Below the pieces are notes generated by a model, which worked only from the letters and a program-made list of their open reading frames with translations, searched no databases and was not told where the DNA came from. The position numbers and the translations under genes are program-made. A stretch of 64,000 nucleotides of DNA from Dactylellina haptotyla (lineage: Eukaryota; Ascomycota; Orbiliomycetes; Orbiliales; Orbiliaceae), in assembly GCA_031310005.1 (NCBI GenBank), contig CM062384.1, forward strand, positions 248,001-312,000, read 5' to 3'. Numbering within the stretch: position 1 is the first letter of the stretch; each line of letters starts with the position of its first letter. Positions 1 to 11,564 of the stretch are shown here, one piece after another.

Positions 1-64
1 CTACACTATTCTACAGCAGAATTTCGAGCTCTGTTAGATTCTGCGGAGGCAGTCTGCAAAGTTT

Positions 65-1615
65 TTAACCTGAATTTTCTTTCCCAATGAAAACGGGATC
101 GTTGTCACAATAGATATTGACAACAAGCCCCCCTGTGCCTATTTGTAACGTCAATGTAGTGGGATCGAAATCCCCTTTCCCTCTGGCTACTTCAACTTTG
201 GTTGGGTGGGGATTTTGAACATCGCTTTTAAGAGTCCTTGCATCGCTCTGCATGTCCAAATTAATTTGCGAAGACGTAGATGGACTTGGTTTTCTAATTT
301 GGTGGTTTAATCCTTTGGGCGGCCTCTCACCGAGTTGCATACACCCATCTGCACTAATATCGCGGAGTGACGTTTTGTTGACGTGATAGCAAAATGACTT
401 CTCAATTGTCCCCGTACTTTTGTTCAGCTTGTTAGCTGAAGTTGGGGTGCCGAAGCCGGACGCTCCTTTCGTGTTAGTCTTTGTGGCTACTGAATTGGTA
501 TTTTTATTTTCACATGAGCCTTTAGTTTCATATATCTTTCCAAGTGTGTTCCCCTTAACAATGTCATTCTTCCTTTGGACCACAGAGTGGGTCTTGGGAT
601 TTTGAAAATAGTCATCTATGAAAGCGAAAGTAGCTGCGGCATTGTCCTCTTCGGTCTTCGAATGGACAGCAGGTATGCTTTTGGGGAGAGATATTGGTCC
701 GAAGTTGATGTGAGGCTTTGGCTCTTCAAATTGAGATATTTTTTTCAAATTAGATTTAGTTCGGAGCCTGGCCGTTCTATTGTTGAGAAGGCTTTTGATC
801 GGAGAGTTTTCAGCCGAGCAGGGGATCGAAAAGCATTTATCAGCGGCTCCAAATTCAGATGTGTAACTTGTACTTGAAGGGGCTACAGTGCATGGTGTCT
901 TCGGCGGGGTTTTGTTACTTGAAGTGGTTTGTTTAATTCTTGGTTGGGGGTAAACCTTTCTCTTTTTAGTTATCGAGTGTTTTGTCGTTGGGGACAAGGG
1001 TGATCCTGTTGCAAGATTTTGTTTCTCTTGGAGAAGAATTAATTCACTGCTAGCATCAGAGCTTTCGCTAGTATCAGTAATGATAATGCCGTCGAGGTCA
1101 GGGAGATGCAGATTGATGCTTTGGTTGTATTGCTCCGGTGCTGGGTGAGATGGCGACCAACTGGTTCTTTTTTTGGAAGCCACGCTGATGGTACTGTCTG
1201 AGGATTTTGAGGCTCTTGAAGTTTCGGAAGTTGCTGAGCATGTTTTCGACTTGGGTTGGAAAGTAATTAAATCACGATACTTGGAAACACTCCAAGAATC
1301 CTAAATCGTTGAACCGTATCAGTAACCAAAAAACCCCTTGGTCTTCCGCAGAAACCGAGATGTGGCAAACTGAGTTTACCATTGCCTTCTCCAAGTTCTG
1401 AACTCTGGAAGTGAGAGTATCTGGTGGTATATCTGGGAATATATGTTTTAAGGTCGTTGCTGCTGCAGAGGCGAAGTCTTGATCTGGCTGTTGCGATTTG
1501 AGTATCTTCCCAAGTAGCGACTATGTTAGTTAGTAAATCTTTGTCTCCTTATGGTTAGAGGAAGCTAAATCGGCGAAACACTTACAACATTGGGACTGGA
1601 TTGAGGGTCTTCCAT
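65..1615 (-). CDS. Hypothetical disordered, basic protein (three exons, 468 aa)
   Basis: I do not recognise this protein. The long reading frame below 1183 has no ATG at its head: the apparent first codon is GTG, and the frame stays open to an acceptor at 1301-1302. Adding two upstream exons gives a phase-0 model: 1615-1586 (10 codons from ATG), 1520-1380 and 1300-65. The donors are GTAAGT and GTAAAC, and a CTAACTAACATAG acceptor region precedes exon 2. Exon 2 encodes a short helical stretch ending LTSRVQNLEKAM. The remainder is low-complexity, rich in Ser, Thr, Lys and Asn, with a basic KKRK patch that could act as a nuclear signal (inference). No enzyme motif or membrane segment is visible. 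The C-terminal end (DFDPTTLTLQIGTGGLVVN) is the only clearly ordered-looking part. Confidence 0.6.
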
Positions 1616-2504
1616 TAGGACAAAACGAGTCTGGGCTTAGCCGCCGTCACGCAGCTGTAAGCTAACCAGCTATTGGAGAAAAAATGCCAGGGTGGAATTG
1701 CAGTAACATGAAAGGAGGGAGTGGAGAACGATTTCTAAACTGCCCTCTTCAAGTGACATTATTATTATCATATTTCATTGATAAATATATCTGTTTATCC
1801 TCGTGACTACTGATATTTCAGATCAACTGCATTGCATTGCATGTCAGTCAGCTTGAGATGGTTGGCAACGCAAAATTTGCAACATATCCCGTGTGTTGGT
1901 GGGAAACCTTGGCCAGTTGCGCAAGCCCCCTTCGGCCCTAGTTCGCGCTTGCGTAGATGCATAGCCATGAAACTGGGCTCGTTTTTGGCCAAAGTTTCGT
2001 AACGGCTGCTCTCCGAGCTATATTACCGAGTTCCCATGCCATTTAATCACATTTTCTTCATTAAACTTCTAAAATATTGTTGCCGCTCGTGCATATATTG
2101 GTCGATTTACTCAGCGATTCGTACTAGAAGTGCTTCGCGGGGAGTGTGTCAATTGTCCAAGCGAAGAAGCGGGGTGAAAACTCGGATTAAGACCGAATTT
2201 TCGTTCAAAGCGATTCAGATAACTTATCTATTACTATATATATCATGCAGATATATTACAGGCTGTATTAATAAGGCGAACGTGCACGGTATAATCCGCA
2301 AGATATTACGTTTTGCTTACCAAGGGCCAACATCCCAGCAAAAATTAATTTATTTTGAAAAATCACGAGCCAGATCCTGTATAAATCCGTATTTAAGTAG
2401 CCAATAGATACCATTTTCTTTGTGGCTTTAAGCTTTGATAATCCTGTTATCCGTGCTTTGCTATAGGCCATATGTAGCACATATAGATTACGAGTGTAGA
2501 CGAC
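1616..2504. other. Intergenic, no gene seen
   Basis: AT-rich spacer between the first gene's start and the coding relic below. The longest frames (for example 2036-2407 on plus) show no recognisable motif or splice pattern, and I regard them as chance. Confidence 0.5.
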
Positions 2505-3298
2505 TACTCGGTGATCATCTGATTTCTCGCCAGGGGACTATCTGTAGGCTTCGTTACTAGGCCTTCCTTGTCCTGTGCGGATATTAAATCATTAATGATA
2601 TCGCTAACCGGCATGATAAACCCGGTTGCGTTATGCAAGGCGAGTCCTCCTACTGCCCCGGATACGAGGTCGACAGACCACATATTTTATATGAATTCTT
2701 TATAAGTCTGATCTCGGAACTGCATCTGAATCTCGACGAAGTCCCCTGTGATTCGCTTAATTAGCCTGTACACGTGCAATGCGCTAGTCAGGAATACCAT
2801 TCACTCTCTCCGCGAGTTCGCACAAAGTGAGACGGAACATCTCGATTGAGGCTAAATATGGCACTCCCTAATTTGGGAACATCGGGCGGGTCTATCGATT
2901 GGAATTCTAGCCTAATCATAACATATCGGCTCCCGATTCTCTATCTGCAACGGGAAGTTGTCAATTCCTAATGCAGCAGCGCTCTGCAGGACGGTGCGGA
3001 ATGCACGGATTGCAGGTTGCATGCTGAAATTTCGTGCATATGAACATGCATGGGCGCAATCCTCAAACGAAACACCCCACGCTGCCTACGTCTCCGACGC
3101 AATTGCCTGACTTTGCAGACCAACTTCTTGTTGACCGAGTATAAATTGATTACCAGCATCCGGATGATTGATGATAAAATATTCGCGTTCGCTTCCAGGT
3201 TTGGGTTTAATGTGCCATGGGTAGCCAGACAACGAGCCAGCCTGATCCTCAAGACATTTTTTCGTGTCCCACAACCCTAGCGAAGGAAAAGCCAACAC
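2505..3298 (-). pseudogene. Stop-interrupted coding relic
   Basis: Read on the minus strand, this stretch gives protein-like segments separated by in-frame stops and at least two frame changes. The first segment contains SLSGYPWHIKPKPGSE and FIINHPDAGNQFILGQQE. A TAG follows, and the same frame continues with AAWGVSFEDCAHAC and TVLQSAAALGIDNFPLQIEN, then another TAG. A shifted frame carries FSLNRDVPSHFVRTRGE. A third frame carries YRLIKRITGDFVEIQMQF and, after a TAA, NMWSVDLVSGAVGGLALHN. Several stops would be explained by CAG or CAA turning into TAG or TAA, as in RIP-type C-to-T decay (inference). I do not recognise the parent family. An unusual multi-intron live gene is less likely, because the stops lie inside otherwise continuous segments. 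Confidence 0.4.
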
Positions 3299-3524
3299 AA
3301 TCTCGATACCACGACAGTATACAGTACTCCTTGCTGCGACAGGAACACAGTTAAATTTTGTTTAATAACGAACACAATTGAACATCAAACCTGTGGGATC
3401 TAGAAATATTCTCTTTTCTGTACGAGTGTCATTAGATGTTAGTGGCTGTGGTATACTTGCGTTGCATGTCAGGACCTAACATTCAATACCTTACCAGGCC
3501 TGTAAAATTTCAAGCTGGACTGAA

Positions 3525-4397
3525 ATGCTACATTTCATCAGTGAGATCACCTCAATCGAAAGACTCCCCATTGAAATCGAGTTTTCAATTTTAGACCAAA
3601 TACATTGGACACAGTATCATACAGCTTCTCAAGTTTGCAAGATATGGCGAAAGTACCTTGCGCGCAAGGCAAAATTAGCCTGTTACCACCGATGGCTGCC
3701 GCCTAACCACACACCCCGGAAACATCATGATAAATTAACGAATCAGCTCCGGCTAGATGCACTTTCAATATCTCGGCCATATTTTCGGGTTATTCCTGAG
3801 GAGCCTCCGTTATATATTTTAGTTCATGAACTAATATACCGAGGCGGGCTCGTTTTTTGCGTACAAACAACACCGACCGGAGGCGACGCTAGTTTCGGGA
3901 AACCTCGCGACTTTTTCCTCCCATCGTATATCGCCCACTCAATGAGGAATGATGGCGAGAGAAACAAAGAATGGAAGCTATGCATCAATTCCATAATATC
4001 CGACGGGTCTTACCGACGCATCAAGAGTCTTTCTTACCTGAATCAACCTCTCTTCCCAATACAAGCATCTAATCTTGCGATAGATTGCTTTCGGTATCGA
4101 TGGCCCGAAGACAAGACGCTTGACTATTTCATCAGCCATTTACGATTTATGTTGAATAAGAAAATCCCAAGTGTGCTTCGTGGAGCCTATACGGTTATGG
4201 ATCTACTTGATTTGATACGAAGGACGGCGTTAGAAGAGTTGAAAGGATTTTGGAGAGACCCTGCATCGTTGGTTCTTGTCCTTAAGAAGCCTGTGTTTGC
4301 AGAAACAGGAACGGTCTACCTGTCAGTGGGGGTCGCACCTGCGCCTATTTGGAGAACAGTGAAGAGTTTTGAGGTAGCCAATACTCGAAAGAAATAG
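3525..4397 (+). CDS. F-box protein, single exon (290 aa)
   Basis: Probable substrate-recruiting subunit of an SCF (Skp1-Cullin-F-box) ubiquitin ligase. The N-terminus carries an F-box-like motif at about residues 12-50 (LPIEIEFSILDQIHW, then SQVCKIWRKYL), the usual LPxE...IL...VCxxW pattern that binds Skp1. The rest has no LRR or WD repeats. It carries a region shared with three other single-exon F-box genes here, around YILVHELIYRGGLVFCVQ (compare IHR...FxF in the others). The start chosen is the ATG 11 codons before the F-box. The region is AT-rich and the gene is isolated by spacers of more than 1 kb upstream and downstream. Substrate unknown. Confidence 0.75.
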   Translation: MLHFISEITSIERLPIEIEFSILDQIHWTQYHTASQVCKIWRKYLARKAKLACYHRWLPPNHTPRKHHDKLTNQLRLDALSISRPYFRVIPEEPPLYILVHELIYRGGLVFCVQTTPTGGDASFGKPRDFFLPSYIAHSMRNDGERNKEWKLCINSIISDGSYRRIKSLSYLNQPLFPIQASNLAIDCFRYRWPEDKTLDYFISHLRFMLNKKIPSVLRGAYTVMDLLDLIRRTALEELKGFWRDPASLVLVLKKPVFAETGTVYLSVGVAPAPIWRTVKSFEVANTRKK

Positions 4398-5820
4398 GCG
4401 CTTACGAAGACATGATCACATGAGATTACAATTTTTTTTAAGTTGGAAGTTATTTTGATTTTTGGGAGATGGTACACATAAGCGCATTGTATGAACCTAA
4501 TGTCGGCGGCGGACGTAATTAATGATGATACCATGAGATATGTAGCTTTTGCTTGCGATAATTTCGGCGAGCTAATAGTCAGAATGCATATTTCCGATAG
4601 CATATTATGCTGTTATGTCTTCATTCACTTCTTAATTTCATTACTTTATTTTTAGTTTTCACGTTTGGTTTCGAGCAAAAGAGAAGTACAATTCGCTGCT
4701 AGAGGGGTGGGCGGCCGGCGCGGCGTATACGCTGTGTTGCGTGATATCATACTGGGGCGGCAAAGCACGAGATATTAGCTAATATTAGACGGTGAGATCA
4801 GGTCGCGCCTCGAGCTTAGCCTCCGATAACAATATCCGATGCCGATTTTCCTTCAAAGGCTTTAATATATTCCATTAGAGGAATGTTTAACTCACTGCAA
4901 CGTAACATTTGTATGGTGTGTAGGCTAATAGCATGCAGTAAACCCTAAAAGTACCGCTCCGTTAATGAAGGTCAAAGCGCGACCCCTCCGGACCGTCGTG
5001 AGGCTAGAATAGATTTCCGTAGTCTGCCTCGATCTTCGGAAGGCATGTCTGCCCGTGCATGCGCCTTAAATCAACCCTTGTATGACGTGCATTTCGCCCA
5101 TTTCTTTCTTGAACTTTTGTGTTCTCGAGCACAGTAGCTTCTTTCTTAGGTGTTTGCTGATCCAAGCATTCAGGAAAAACATGGCACGGGCGCGTGGGAA
5201 CTAACAAAACCTGGGTAATATTTGAATCATCAACGGTCCCAACAACAAGTTGAACAAGCTAGAACCCGGCCTTCCCGTCTCACGGTTTTCAATATCGTGG
5301 AGGCTTTGAATTCTGACGTAACTATTGGTCCTTTAACATCTCCCGTCCGAGTAAGCTGAGGCAGGTGATAGGTCTTGCTTCATCCTTGGCAGCCATACTC
5401 GCTTAGGCGAATGTTGCGCACGGCACGTTTAGAAGTGGGGCTACCCCTCCATTATCGATATCAAATTAAGCTTGGTCCAGCCTGAGGAATAAGATCTTCG
5501 TAGAGGGGTTAAACCACGACTGCAGGGGGCGGGACGAAATCTTTTCTGTTCACAAGGTCGCAGGCTGCAGCTTGAACTCAACTTGGAGGTAGCCACAGCG
5601 ATGGGTACCCCTACAACGCTAAAGTTCCGGTATGCAGCCGCAGAATCGCATGACCATATCACTCGGCTAGGCTTTCAGCATTCTTGCGACTTGAAAAAAA
5701 AAGATGACAAAAGACTCACGGGGCTTATCATGGAGAAAGCCCCGAACCTTTCTTTTCATCTGATAATTTACAGGTTTTAAGCTTTTCTACTAGGATTATT
5801 TCTGCCTTTCCCTAAAAGCC
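4398..5820. other. Intergenic, no gene seen
   Basis: About 1.4 kb without a supportable gene. The short frames near 5004-5207 and 5441-5780 have no motifs. A small inverted repeat (GGGGCTT ... AAGCCCC) lies near 5720-5745. I assign no function. Confidence 0.5.
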
Positions 5821-5825
5821 GTTCA

Positions 5826-5833
5826 ATATATAA
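5826..5833 (+). promoter_or_regulatory. Possible TATA element of the CFEM gene
   Basis: An ATATATAA-like element about 180 bp before the CFEM start codon. The position suits a core promoter followed by a leader of about 150 nt. This is inference from spacing only. Confidence 0.3.
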
Positions 5834-6007
5834 CCGCCACGATGGGAAATTCCCGGAGCGAGGAGGGGATGTGCGACAAGGGCTTTCTTTCATCAGTTTC
5901 CCCTCTTCAACAAGAGCTCCGAGTCTTGTGTTCATATTTTGCTTCTTGATATTTTCATAGCCGAGCGTTTCGCAAATATTGCCTGCACACCCAAAAACCC
6001 AGACGAA

Positions 6008-7125
6008 ATGCAGAGTTTATTATTCACCAAGCTGCTGCTCGGCTTGCTGTTCTCAGATGTCGTGATGTCTAGAGCTTTACTGGGCAAGAGAGCAGACTTA
6101 CCTGCTTGCGCGGTATGTATCATATCACCTGCCTGTGAAACGGGCATAAAGTTATTGTTTTGATAGAAAATTCTAACGTTCCCTTTTTTCCGCATCAGCA
6201 ACCTTGCTTTGTGGCCGCTGTTACAGCAACGGGATGTGCAGCGGATGATGCCCCTTGCATTTGCGACAGTCAACCTTTTTACGAGTCTATGTTGGCATGC
6301 GTCTTGACAACATGCGGATTTGCGGATGTTTCTAGTTAGTCGCTTACCTATCATTCTTAATGCATCTAATGAAATCTAAATACTAATATATGGCATGCTA
6401 AAATATCCATAGACCTTCTTAGTTTTGGTCTAGATTTCTGCAACCGCACTGGGGTTAATTCCGCCCAGCGGCTAGGCGGCGTGGGAAATCATGTGCAGAT
6501 TAGTAGTACTACGGAGACCGTACCTCTTCCAACTACTACACCCTTCGTGATATCTTCACCCACCTTGACACCAGAAGCTACGGTGGGTTCAACCTCCAAA
6601 ACCACTTATCATCCTGCTCAAATATACACGAGCAGCGAGGAGGTAGTTTCTTGTACAAAAGTGAATACTCCACCAGTGGAAACAAGCTCGATTGTTGCAA
6701 CCACGAGTAGCTTTACTTCTACAAAAACAAGCTCTTCCGCTAAAGAGACTATCTATTCTGTGGTGTCAAAATCTACTATTGGATCTTCGGCTAATACCGA
6801 GTCTTTCAAGACCACCATATCGTCCGTTGCTGTGTCCTCGGATTCTGCTCCGACTCAACCAATAACAATTTCTTCTGGCCGATTCAGTGTCGAGCCTCCT
6901 AGTTCGACGGAGGAGGGTTCCAGCTTGGCTGTTATTCAGACGGCAAACCCGATTTCTACTCCCCCTCAGAGTGCCGAGACGTCGTCACCGCAGAAAACGT
7001 CAGCACCACCAACAGCAACTGCTGACCAGCCGTCTTCTGCATCAGCAAGCGCCTTGCACTTATTTGAGAATGGCAGCTTCAACTCGTTCGTTTTATGCCT
7101 AGTCGCTCTTTTCCTAATTTTCTAA
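6008..7125 (+). CDS. GPI-anchored CFEM-domain protein (three exons, 317 aa)
   Basis: Secreted cell-surface protein of the fungus-specific CFEM family, whose members bind haem or act at the plasma membrane or wall. Exons 6008-6112, 6199-6334 and 6413-7125. The second acceptor was chosen over 6433 because it keeps the usual Cys7-Cys8 spacing and follows a TACTAAT branch site. Residues 1-23 are a signal peptide. The eight CFEM cysteines are C34, C38, C48, C55, C57, C69, C74 and C90, with the Asp pair D51-D52 before C55, where haem-binding CFEMs carry the axial Asp. Residues from about 100 on are a long Ser/Thr-rich stalk, and the C-terminus (FNSFVLCLVALFLIF) is a hydrophobic GPI-attachment tail. 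The gene sits between two F-box genes with no obvious functional tie. A role in iron/haem uptake or adhesion is family inference. Confidence 0.88.
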
Positions 7126-7411
7126 AAGCATATGGTTGGGTTCTATATATGGCTAAAACAGGCTTTGATTTATATATCTCATTTTGGGCTTCCAGTATAT
7201 GCATGGAACTTTGGAGTCGGTCATTTTCATAAATATCTTGCATCTTTTAATATCAATTTCATGTAGATAGTATGGAAAGGATTCCATCGAAACATATATG
7301 TTGCGTACTTTTTGTTTGGGAGCGTTAAATACAGAATCTTTTAAGCGAAGGACTAAAAAATGCAAATATCATTTTTCACGATAAAGCTAGTTGCTATATA
7401 TATTTGAGTAG

Positions 7412-8386
7412 CTATGCTCCAAGTTGGTTGAGGTTAACATCTGACTCGTTTCCTAAATTCTCTTTCACCCATTCGCAATGACCTCGCAAAGATATTTCGA
7501 GCAAAAGTTGCGCAGAAGAGTAAGTATCCCGTTCGTTCCTTAAACCGCAGAACCGTAGAAAATAAGATTTGCCAACAGGTTTGGCGATGACACCGCACCG
7601 CACCATCTCCATCAGGTTCAGGCTAATAACATACACAAGCTCTCTGACTGTTACACCATTTTTGCTCATCTTTAATAAGCCCTTTAGGGATTCTGTAAGC
7701 GCATAATAGAGAGTGGTACCCTCGAATTTAGCAAAAGGGGGGACTAATCGAACGTCAATAGACTCGGGTAGCCCCAAAACCGCAAGCTCGTTCATAAATG
7801 GTATGTGCTTCATACGCAAACACCATTTTCCAGATTCTTGTAAGATGAATTCGTTGGGCTTAGGGCCCTCCCCGCTATTGGATTTTGGAGGGTATGTCCT
7901 ACGTATCATTTTTCCGACCGTGGACCCAGGCATCTGCTCTCGTAAATCCGTTTCGTTTTCGACGATTTGCAACGGATACTGCCCATCTCCGTTGCTAAAA
8001 TAGCAATATTTACCGAATTTAAGTTGACTGGCTCCCTCCTGGACCTCTAGGAAGAAGCCCAGCCCGGGTTCCCCAAGAATCCGATGTATCTTTATTGGGT
8101 TTCTTAGTTTCGCTCCGGGTGTTTCCACAACCTGAGACTCTAGCTGGCCGGTGATAGCATCCCGAACGCGGTAGAAAACTCTATTGGGAACGCGTGGAGC
8201 ATGGTATCGTTTGGAAACAAGTTTTGGCTGATCCAGGTAGATTTTCCATGCTTGACAAACTTGCTTACAGGCGGAGTGGGTTGGCCATTCCAGTGTATCG
8301 AGTATCATATATGATATCTCGGGCGGAAGCATGTCCCAACCGGAGCGCGAAGTATCTGGAACAATTTCCGAAGACGCGCGGGGCAT
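7412..8386 (-). CDS. F-box protein, single exon (324 aa)
   Basis: Probable SCF ubiquitin-ligase adaptor. The F-box is at about residues 17-55 (MLPPEISYMILDTLEW, then KQVCQAWKIYL). Downstream lies the region shared by the single-exon F-box group of this window (IKIHRILGEPGLGFFLEV, then a YCYF...YPLQIV stretch), so it looks like a diverged paralogue of the genes at 3.5, 17.9 and 20.1 kb. No LRR, Kelch or WD repeats are visible. It is the only one of the six on the minus strand, converging on the CFEM gene with a 286-bp gap. ATG at 8386; the F-box begins about 17 residues later. Substrate unknown. Confidence 0.77.
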   Translation of the reverse strand: MPRASSEIVPDTSRSGWDMLPPEISYMILDTLEWPTHSACKQVCQAWKIYLDQPKLVSKRYHAPRVPNRVFYRVRDAITGQLESQVVETPGAKLRNPIKIHRILGEPGLGFFLEVQEGASQLKFGKYCYFSNGDGQYPLQIVENETDLREQMPGSTVGKMIRRTYPPKSNSGEGPKPNEFILQESGKWCLRMKHIPFMNELAVLGLPESIDVRLVPPFAKFEGTTLYYALTESLKGLLKMSKNGVTVRELVYVISLNLMEMVRCGVIAKPVGKSYFLRFCGLRNERDTYSSAQLLLEISLRGHCEWVKENLGNESDVNLNQLGA

Positions 8387-9059
8387 AATTCCGGTCGCAG
8401 GTGCTTATTCGATGGTTTAAAAAAGATTGGAAATCGACTCGCTTGAAGGAAAGAAGGAAAGGCTGATGGATCTGAAGAGCGCGGAGCGGCCAACCTACAT
8501 AAATAATTGAATCTGACCGTAGTCAGATGGCAGGCATCGCGTCAACAGTACCGCGGTTGTGTTAATAGGAGAGCTCGAGACAAAATTAAAATATACACAT
8601 TTGTGAAAATATGTGGATCAATATATCATAGGTGAATATTTGCTAGGCCCTGAATCCATACCAAGATCAGGAATAGTAGCAATGACAGAAAATTTCGAAA
8701 ACGACCCCTCACATTACTGTACTGATTTCAACCTCCACCGTTCAGCCGCAGCCCTCAACAATAGCCAAGATGTTGTATTTTCTTGATCCAACACATCTAT
8801 TTCGTGGCCTGCAAGCACAATGTTTGATCTCCTGTTTTTGCTATTTTCGAATGTTTGTCAAAAAATTGGAGATGAAAATGGTCGTGTTGAATGGGGCACC
8901 CAATTTGATTCGGTCCGAGCTCGCTCCCCTGGCTTTCACTTTCGACATTGCATCAAAACTCGCGCCCTGTAGGCTATATTTTGACAATATTATTGCCATC
9001 GTGGAACTCCTTGGTTTTGTCGAAGCTACAGTATATTCTAATTCTGCGGAGATATTATA
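8387..9059. other. Divergent spacer between two F-box genes
   Basis: 670 bp between the start of the minus-strand F-box gene and the start of the plus-strand F-box/LRR gene, so it holds both promoters. I see no clear TATA box or conserved operator and no supportable gene. Confidence 0.4.
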
Positions 9060-11011
9060 ATGTGCTCGTCTTCGGGTACTGTGCACACGAGCACCATCAT
9101 ATCACTCCCTACCCCCGAAATAAGTGCGGTTCCTAGTATCCCACGACCACTTGAAACTGAAGTCGGCAACTCTAGAAATAATCTGCCACTTTTACCACCC
9201 GAAATCGTACATATAATATTTCAACTTGTAAGTCAGACTATTGGGTTCTCTTCTTGCGATTAGACATCAATATCCGATCTGAAATTCACATAATGATATG
9301 GATGGCGCTCAAAAGACGGAAACATTACGGAGGGATATCCAGATTGCCTTGACAAGTGGCTAATAAATATGGATATATTGATACCACTTAGCTTACTCCA
9401 TTAAAAACAACTCTATGCAACCTATGTCTTGTTTGCAAAGCCTTCAACCGAATCGCCACTATATATCTATACTCCGGTGATATCAAACTCGAACTTGATC
9501 AAACTAATGCCCGTACAGCGAGTTTTGATAAGCTCCCCACAGTAGATTCAGCGAACTTCAAGCTTATCAAGAAGATACATATCTCTATATGGCCGGCCGA
9601 TTTTCCTATTCTAAGATCAATGAGAGAAATGATCTCTTCAAAGCTACAACACTTCCTTCTATCCATCCAACCATGCCAGCTAACAACGTTGGTGTATGTC
9701 TGCGGCTCCTTTTTGCAAAATTTCGAAAATCACCATCCATGCACTAAAATTTAATTTGGTATTAGAATAAAAGGTGTTAGAGCATCGGACTACCTCACAT
9801 CTTTCAAATACAGCTCTTTCTTCCGCCAGCAGCCCAATATAAGACACCTCTGTTTGCCCCACTTTCGATCGAATAACGATCTGGAAAGCATTTATACTCA
9901 AGCTCTTTTCCCAAAGTTAGAATCACTTTACGTAACTGAAATATCAACTACAGATGATATTCAGGACTTATGGGCTGTTCTTGAGAGCAGCGGCCAACGG
10001 CTGAGATCCCTGACCATAATCTGTCTTAATACTAGTAGGCTTTCAAATCTATTGGAATATCACAGTATCTTCTCAGATATATCAACTTTCCCACATACAA
10101 AAGCCTCCCTAGGATCACTACAAGATCTTCACATTTTCGGGTTTGCAAACCTTGGGCGGTTTTTGAATGACTGCGCTCCGAATCTCCTAGATTATAGTAG
10201 ACTCAAGATGCTACGCCTAACACAATGCCCAAGGATCGAATCATTCCTACAAACTATTTGCAACGCCGAAGTTATGCCAAACCTCAAATCACTACAACTT
10301 ATTCAAACTTGTTCTCCTGAAACATTCGAAACGGTCGCGGGAAGATTGGCACCTCTCGACACTCTCTATATTGTTATCCCAGTAGGACAAAATTTACCAA
10401 AGTACGATCGAATCAAGACTTATCACGCTAGAACATTAAAAAGACTTTGGGTCGAGCATCAACGCTCAAGTTATGTTCTTGATAACCTGCTCCGCAATGT
10501 TATATTTGAGCCACCACCCGGAAATGGCTATGATGGCTTTTTCCTATCTAGTTGGGATTTGCTAGAGGAGCTCGCCCTCGGTATCGATTTAGTACGAGAT
10601 AATCGGCCAGTAAGAATATCGGTGTTCGCCAAAGAAGCATTTAACGAGGGCTAATAACTAAAAAAAAACTGGTAGATAATACTTCCCAGCAACCTAAGAA
10701 TTCTTAGAATAGTTAGTACCCTTCCATTCTCCAAGGGAGTGTTTTATGAACCATTACAAGACGCACTCAATATCGCGAAGAACCATCATCGCCATTGCCG
10801 TATCAAGGGGAAGCGTTCCAAACTCTCGATAATCTCTTTCTTCGTCTCAATAGATACGATAACATACCTTGTCGATCAGGATAGTTCGGGTGAGGATGAA
10901 GATCTAGTTCCAAGTTTGACTCAGGTTACTATTGATGACGTGAGATGGTTGCATCCCAACAAACGAATAATGGAGCTCGAACGCGGCGATATTCTTTGGT
11001 CAGATAGGTAG
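9060..11011 (+). CDS. F-box / LRR-like protein (four exons, 544 aa)
   Basis: Likely SCF adaptor with a leucine-rich C-terminal half. Exons 9060-9227, 9392-9693, 9781-10609 and 10676-11011; all junctions keep frame (phases 0, 2, 0). The F-box is split by the first intron: LLPPEIVHIIFQL in exon 1 continues as LTPLKTTLCNLCLVCKAF in exon 2. The region after about residue 150 has irregular leucine-rich segments (for example LRSLTIICLNTSRLSNLL and LKMLRLTQCPRIESFLQ), typical of fungal F-box/LRR proteins whose repeats are poorly conserved. A CTAATAACT branch-like site lies in the last intron. The downstream neighbour at 11.6 kb has the same architecture and the same first-intron position, so the two are probably tandem duplicates. 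Substrate unknown. Confidence 0.8.
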
Positions 11012-11564
11012 ATTCAGGGATTCCTTCTGTTACAATTCAATAATAGCGTGCCAACTTGACTCTAGATATGGATTCACAATAATCCGGTGCTCGCGTCATT
11101 GATTGGCAGGTAAATTATGGTGGCTTGCTCTGGCGGCCCAAATTTTAGAATTCCTAGCTTTTCTTCGCTTACGTGTAACACATTTAACATTTAAATGTCC
11201 AGATACATAATTATTGAATGTCAAATAATAGGAAACAGGAGATCTGCCACTTCTCGAGATCTTCAGTTCGAGAATTATTCAAAAATAGCTAGTGCTCGGC
11301 TATAGCTGCCAAAGATTCACAATCCCTGTAACTGGTTGTGGGGAACATGCTTCAACCGAAAATCCAAAAACTGCGAGTTGAGAGGCCGGAAGGCTGTGAA
11401 GTTCGAGAACCTCGACACATCCAGAGTTCAGCAAAGGGCTTCGTTCCAGCTAAGTGGTGCTTGAAGGGACCTCATACATGCACAACGCCTCTAGTTATCT
11501 CCGACATAAAGTTTCCACATATAACGCCGATCCTCCGTCGCTTGGCAAGCTGACACGTACTATC
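11012..11564. other. Intergenic, no gene seen
   Basis: 550 bp between two tandem F-box/LRR genes. It would contain the terminator of the first and the promoter of the second. The open frame at 11338-11553 has no motif and overlaps the second gene's leader. Confidence 0.4.

Noticed and set aside
2036-2407. 123-codon plus-strand frame in AT-rich DNA
   Set aside because: Irregular Ile/Ser/Lys/Arg text without domain or splice logic; probably chance.
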